Source: Candidatus Latescibacterota bacterium
GTDB taxonomy: Bacteria; Latescibacterota; UBA2968
NCBI GenBank assembly: GCA_018650745.1
Contig: JABIFK010000323.1
Span: 1-7,918 of the forward strand
DNA: 7,918 nt
Direction of reading: 5' to 3'
Below, one piece after another: positions 6,668 to 7,918 of this stretch (its first letter is position 1; every line of letters starts with the position of its first letter). The position numbers and the translations under genes are program-made. Below the pieces are notes generated by a model, which saw nothing but the letters and a program-made list of their open reading frames with translations, was not told the origin of the DNA and searched no databases.

Positions 6668-7759
6668 ATGACCATCCATATATACAACCCAAATGTGCGC
6701 CACCCAAAAAACACAAAATCATTCCCCTCTACACACTCAGAACCTTCGAACACATATCTGTGGTCTCTCTTATCATGCCTCATCTTAAACTTGTATATCT
6801 TTTTATCACCCCACCCCCTTATTGCGGAGGAAACTGTGGACGGTGCATCTTTTGTCGATTTTGCAGGATATGAAAACTGTGTCAAATTAGAAAACGAAAC
6901 AACTGTCGTCATCTTAGGCCCCCACGCCGGTGGCCGCATCTTATCTTACACACTAAACGGCAAAGAGTCTCTATTCAGAAATGCTGCGCAAGACGGTTGG
7001 ATGGCCAGCAACGATGCCAACCCCGTCAACGTCAGTGCAGGCCGTTTCGACATTGGGCCCGAGCACACCATCCCCAAACACCCCAAACTCTGGCGAGGCC
7101 CCTGGCAAATCGAAATCACTGGCCCCCGCCAAGCCCGCATGGTCAGTGTTGAAGACGACGCCACCGGCGTCCAACTCACCCGAGACTTCACCCTCAGCAA
7201 TGACGACTCGCACCTCTCCGTCACCCAAACCATCCACAACATCTCCAATGAAATCAAACACTGGTGCCACTGGAGCCGTACCCTCGCCCAAGGCCACGGC
7301 ATCTGTCTCATCCCCCTCACCCCCAACAGCCGCTTTCCCAAAAACTACGTCATGTACGGCCCTGGCTCTGTCATCAACTTCAAACCCAACGACCCCAACC
7401 TCCGCACCCGCGACGGCTTCCTAGAAATCATCGGCCCACCTGAACACGCCAAACTCGGCATGGACTCCCACGCCGGCTGGTTCGCCTACCTCATGCGCAA
7501 CGACGTCCTCTTCGTTAAACGCTACAAAACCTACCCCGACCGTGCCTACAACGAAATGGCCGCCCTCACCATCTCCATCTGGTACAAAGACGACGAAGTC
7601 TGCGAACTCGAACCCATCGGCCCCAAAGAAAACATCACCCCCGGCCAGTCTACCCGTTTCACCGAAGACTGGTGGCTCCTCCCCCACCCTTTCCCAGCCG
7701 ATGGAACTGACGTTGACCTAAACGCCGTAACCGATCTCGTTGAACATAGCGCACAGTAA
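6668..7759 (+). CDS. Probably exported beta-sandwich protein, galactose-mutarotase-like (DUF4380-like)
   Basis: Starting at ATG 6668 the product has 363 residues. A hydrophobic stretch at about 31-46 followed by PLIA-EE (possible cleavage after residue 53) looks like a signal peptide with an unusually long N-region. The mature part resembles carbohydrate-binding mutarotase/DUF4380 proteins. It has VVILGPHAGGRILSYTLNG (80-98), SAGRFDIGPEH (123-133), a W-x-x-W-SRT segment (199-205), and DSHAGWFAYL (266-275). FVKRYKTYPDRAYNE follows (282-296), and the end has CELEPIGP and the ITPGQSTRF-x-EDWWLLP strand (312-339). Members bind or remodel sugars, but no reaction is established. The start is uncertain: GTG 6656 is also in frame, neither has a good ribosome binding site, and codons before about 6900 are much less C-rich than those after. 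The body of the gene is secure, the first 50 or so residues are not. Confidence 0.75.
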   Translation: MTIHIYNPNVRHPKNTKSFPSTHSEPSNTYLWSLLSCLILNLYIFLSPHPLIAEETVDGASFVDFAGYENCVKLENETTVVILGPHAGGRILSYTLNGKESLFRNAAQDGWMASNDANPVNVSAGRFDIGPEHTIPKHPKLWRGPWQIEITGPRQARMVSVEDDATGVQLTRDFTLSNDDSHLSVTQTIHNISNEIKHWCHWSRTLAQGHGICLIPLTPNSRFPKNYVMYGPGSVINFKPNDPNLRTRDGFLEIIGPPEHAKLGMDSHAGWFAYLMRNDVLFVKRYKTYPDRAYNEMAALTISIWYKDDEVCELEPIGPKENITPGQSTRFTEDWWLLPHPFPADGTDVDLNAVTDLVEHSAQ

Positions 7760-7776
7760 ACCCATCAATTATCACA

Positions 7777-7782
7777 TATAAT
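7777..7782 (+). promoter_or_regulatory. Perfect TATAAT -10-like hexamer without a recognisable -35
   Basis: TATAAT sits 18 bases after the last stop codon. Nothing like TTGACA lies 16-18 bases upstream, so it may be chance in an AT-rich spacer. If real, transcription would start near 7789, just ahead of the inverted repeat at 7799-7899. Confidence 0.2.
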
Positions 7783-7798
7783 ACATCAAACAATCACC

Positions 7799-7899
7799 GA
7801 TTTTCCGCACCATTCCGTCCAACACTGTATTTTGTAAAAGCACCTATCTTGGCAGGCCACTTGATCTTTTGTACTCACAAAAGGTATTTGCGGAAAATC
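7799..7899. repeat. 11-base perfect inverted repeat enclosing a 79-base structured interior
   Basis: GATTTTCCGCA (7799-7809) is the exact reverse complement of TGCGGAAAATC (7889-7899). Inside it are a perfect 7-base-pair hairpin (7866-7883) and a 4-base TGGC/GCCA pair (7850-7859). No open frame of note is inside. It could be a structured leader RNA, a miniature mobile element or a recombination site; the sequence does not decide. Confidence 0.6.
7866..7883. other. Perfect 7-bp hairpin within the larger inverted repeat
   Basis: CTTTTGT (7866-7872) pairs with ACAAAAG (7877-7883) around ACTC. It is AT-rich and is not followed by a T run, so it is unlikely to be an ordinary terminator. A related TTTTGTAAAAG at about 7831-7841 offers alternative pairing partners. 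Confidence 0.5.
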
Positions 7900-7918
7900 A
7901 GCCCTCCCGGCACTTGAG

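Noticed and set aside
6583..6775. Separate small gene in the frame that includes ATG 6776
   Set aside because: There is no ribosome binding site or motif, and the frame ends shortly after overlapping the real gene; only its ATG 6776 is of interest as an alternative start.
6946..7341. - strand frame opposite the mutarotase-like gene
   Set aside because: It arises because C-ending codons on the + strand remove stop codons on the other strand; there is no protein family signal.
7799..7899. Integron attC site
   Set aside because: The arms lack the RYYYAAC/GTTRRRY core sites, and there is no integrase or cassette structure nearby.

Overview
The window reads as a carbohydrate-processing segment of a free-living bacterial genome, with every credible gene on the + strand. 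The mix of a formylglycine-type sulfatase, lyase-like alpha/alpha-toroid proteins, an extended SDR epimerase, a hexapeptide acetyltransferase and a mutarotase-like secreted protein is typical of polysaccharide-degrading lineages such as Planctomycetota, Lentisphaerota, Kiritimatiellota, Poribacteria and similar marine or sediment groups. The sequence alone does not fix the phylum. Codon use favours C- and A-ending codons, so the + strand is markedly richer in C than in G.

Left part (1-1906): the window opens inside a gene whose visible 240 C-terminal residues match the C-terminal half of the large protein at 4261-6357, so the two are paralogues. Directly after its stop codon, in the same frame and with no spacer, lie 65 codons from the C-terminal end of an alpha/beta-hydrolase (acetyl-esterase type) that has lost the rest of its gene. 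One base later comes an intact hexapeptide-repeat O-acyltransferase. It overlaps by 8 bases a gene for a small protein with two membrane segments. A strong intrinsic terminator closes this unit.

Middle part (1907-6357): a 63-base gap packs the terminator, a plausible sigma-70 promoter overlapping its stem, and a good Shine-Dalgarno. These lead into a probable three-gene operon: sulfatase, NAD-dependent epimerase/dehydrogenase, and a 698-residue toroid protein. The gaps are 25 and 52 bases, each containing a clear ribosome binding site. None of the three has a recognisable signal peptide. The simplest model is desulfation, modification and cleavage of a sulfated, possibly uronate-containing oligosaccharide after uptake.

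Right part (6358-7918): about 300 bases without a convincing gene hold degenerate direct repeats. A gene for a probably exported protein with a beta-sandwich, galactose-mutarotase-like domain (DUF4380-like) follows, with an uncertain start. The last 160 bases hold an 11-base perfect inverted repeat enclosing a smaller perfect hairpin and have no gene. The most unusual points are the gene remnant at 726-923, the uncharacterised toroid paralogue pair with an odd Gly/Tyr/His-rich insertion, the overlapping terminator and promoter, and the structured 3' end.
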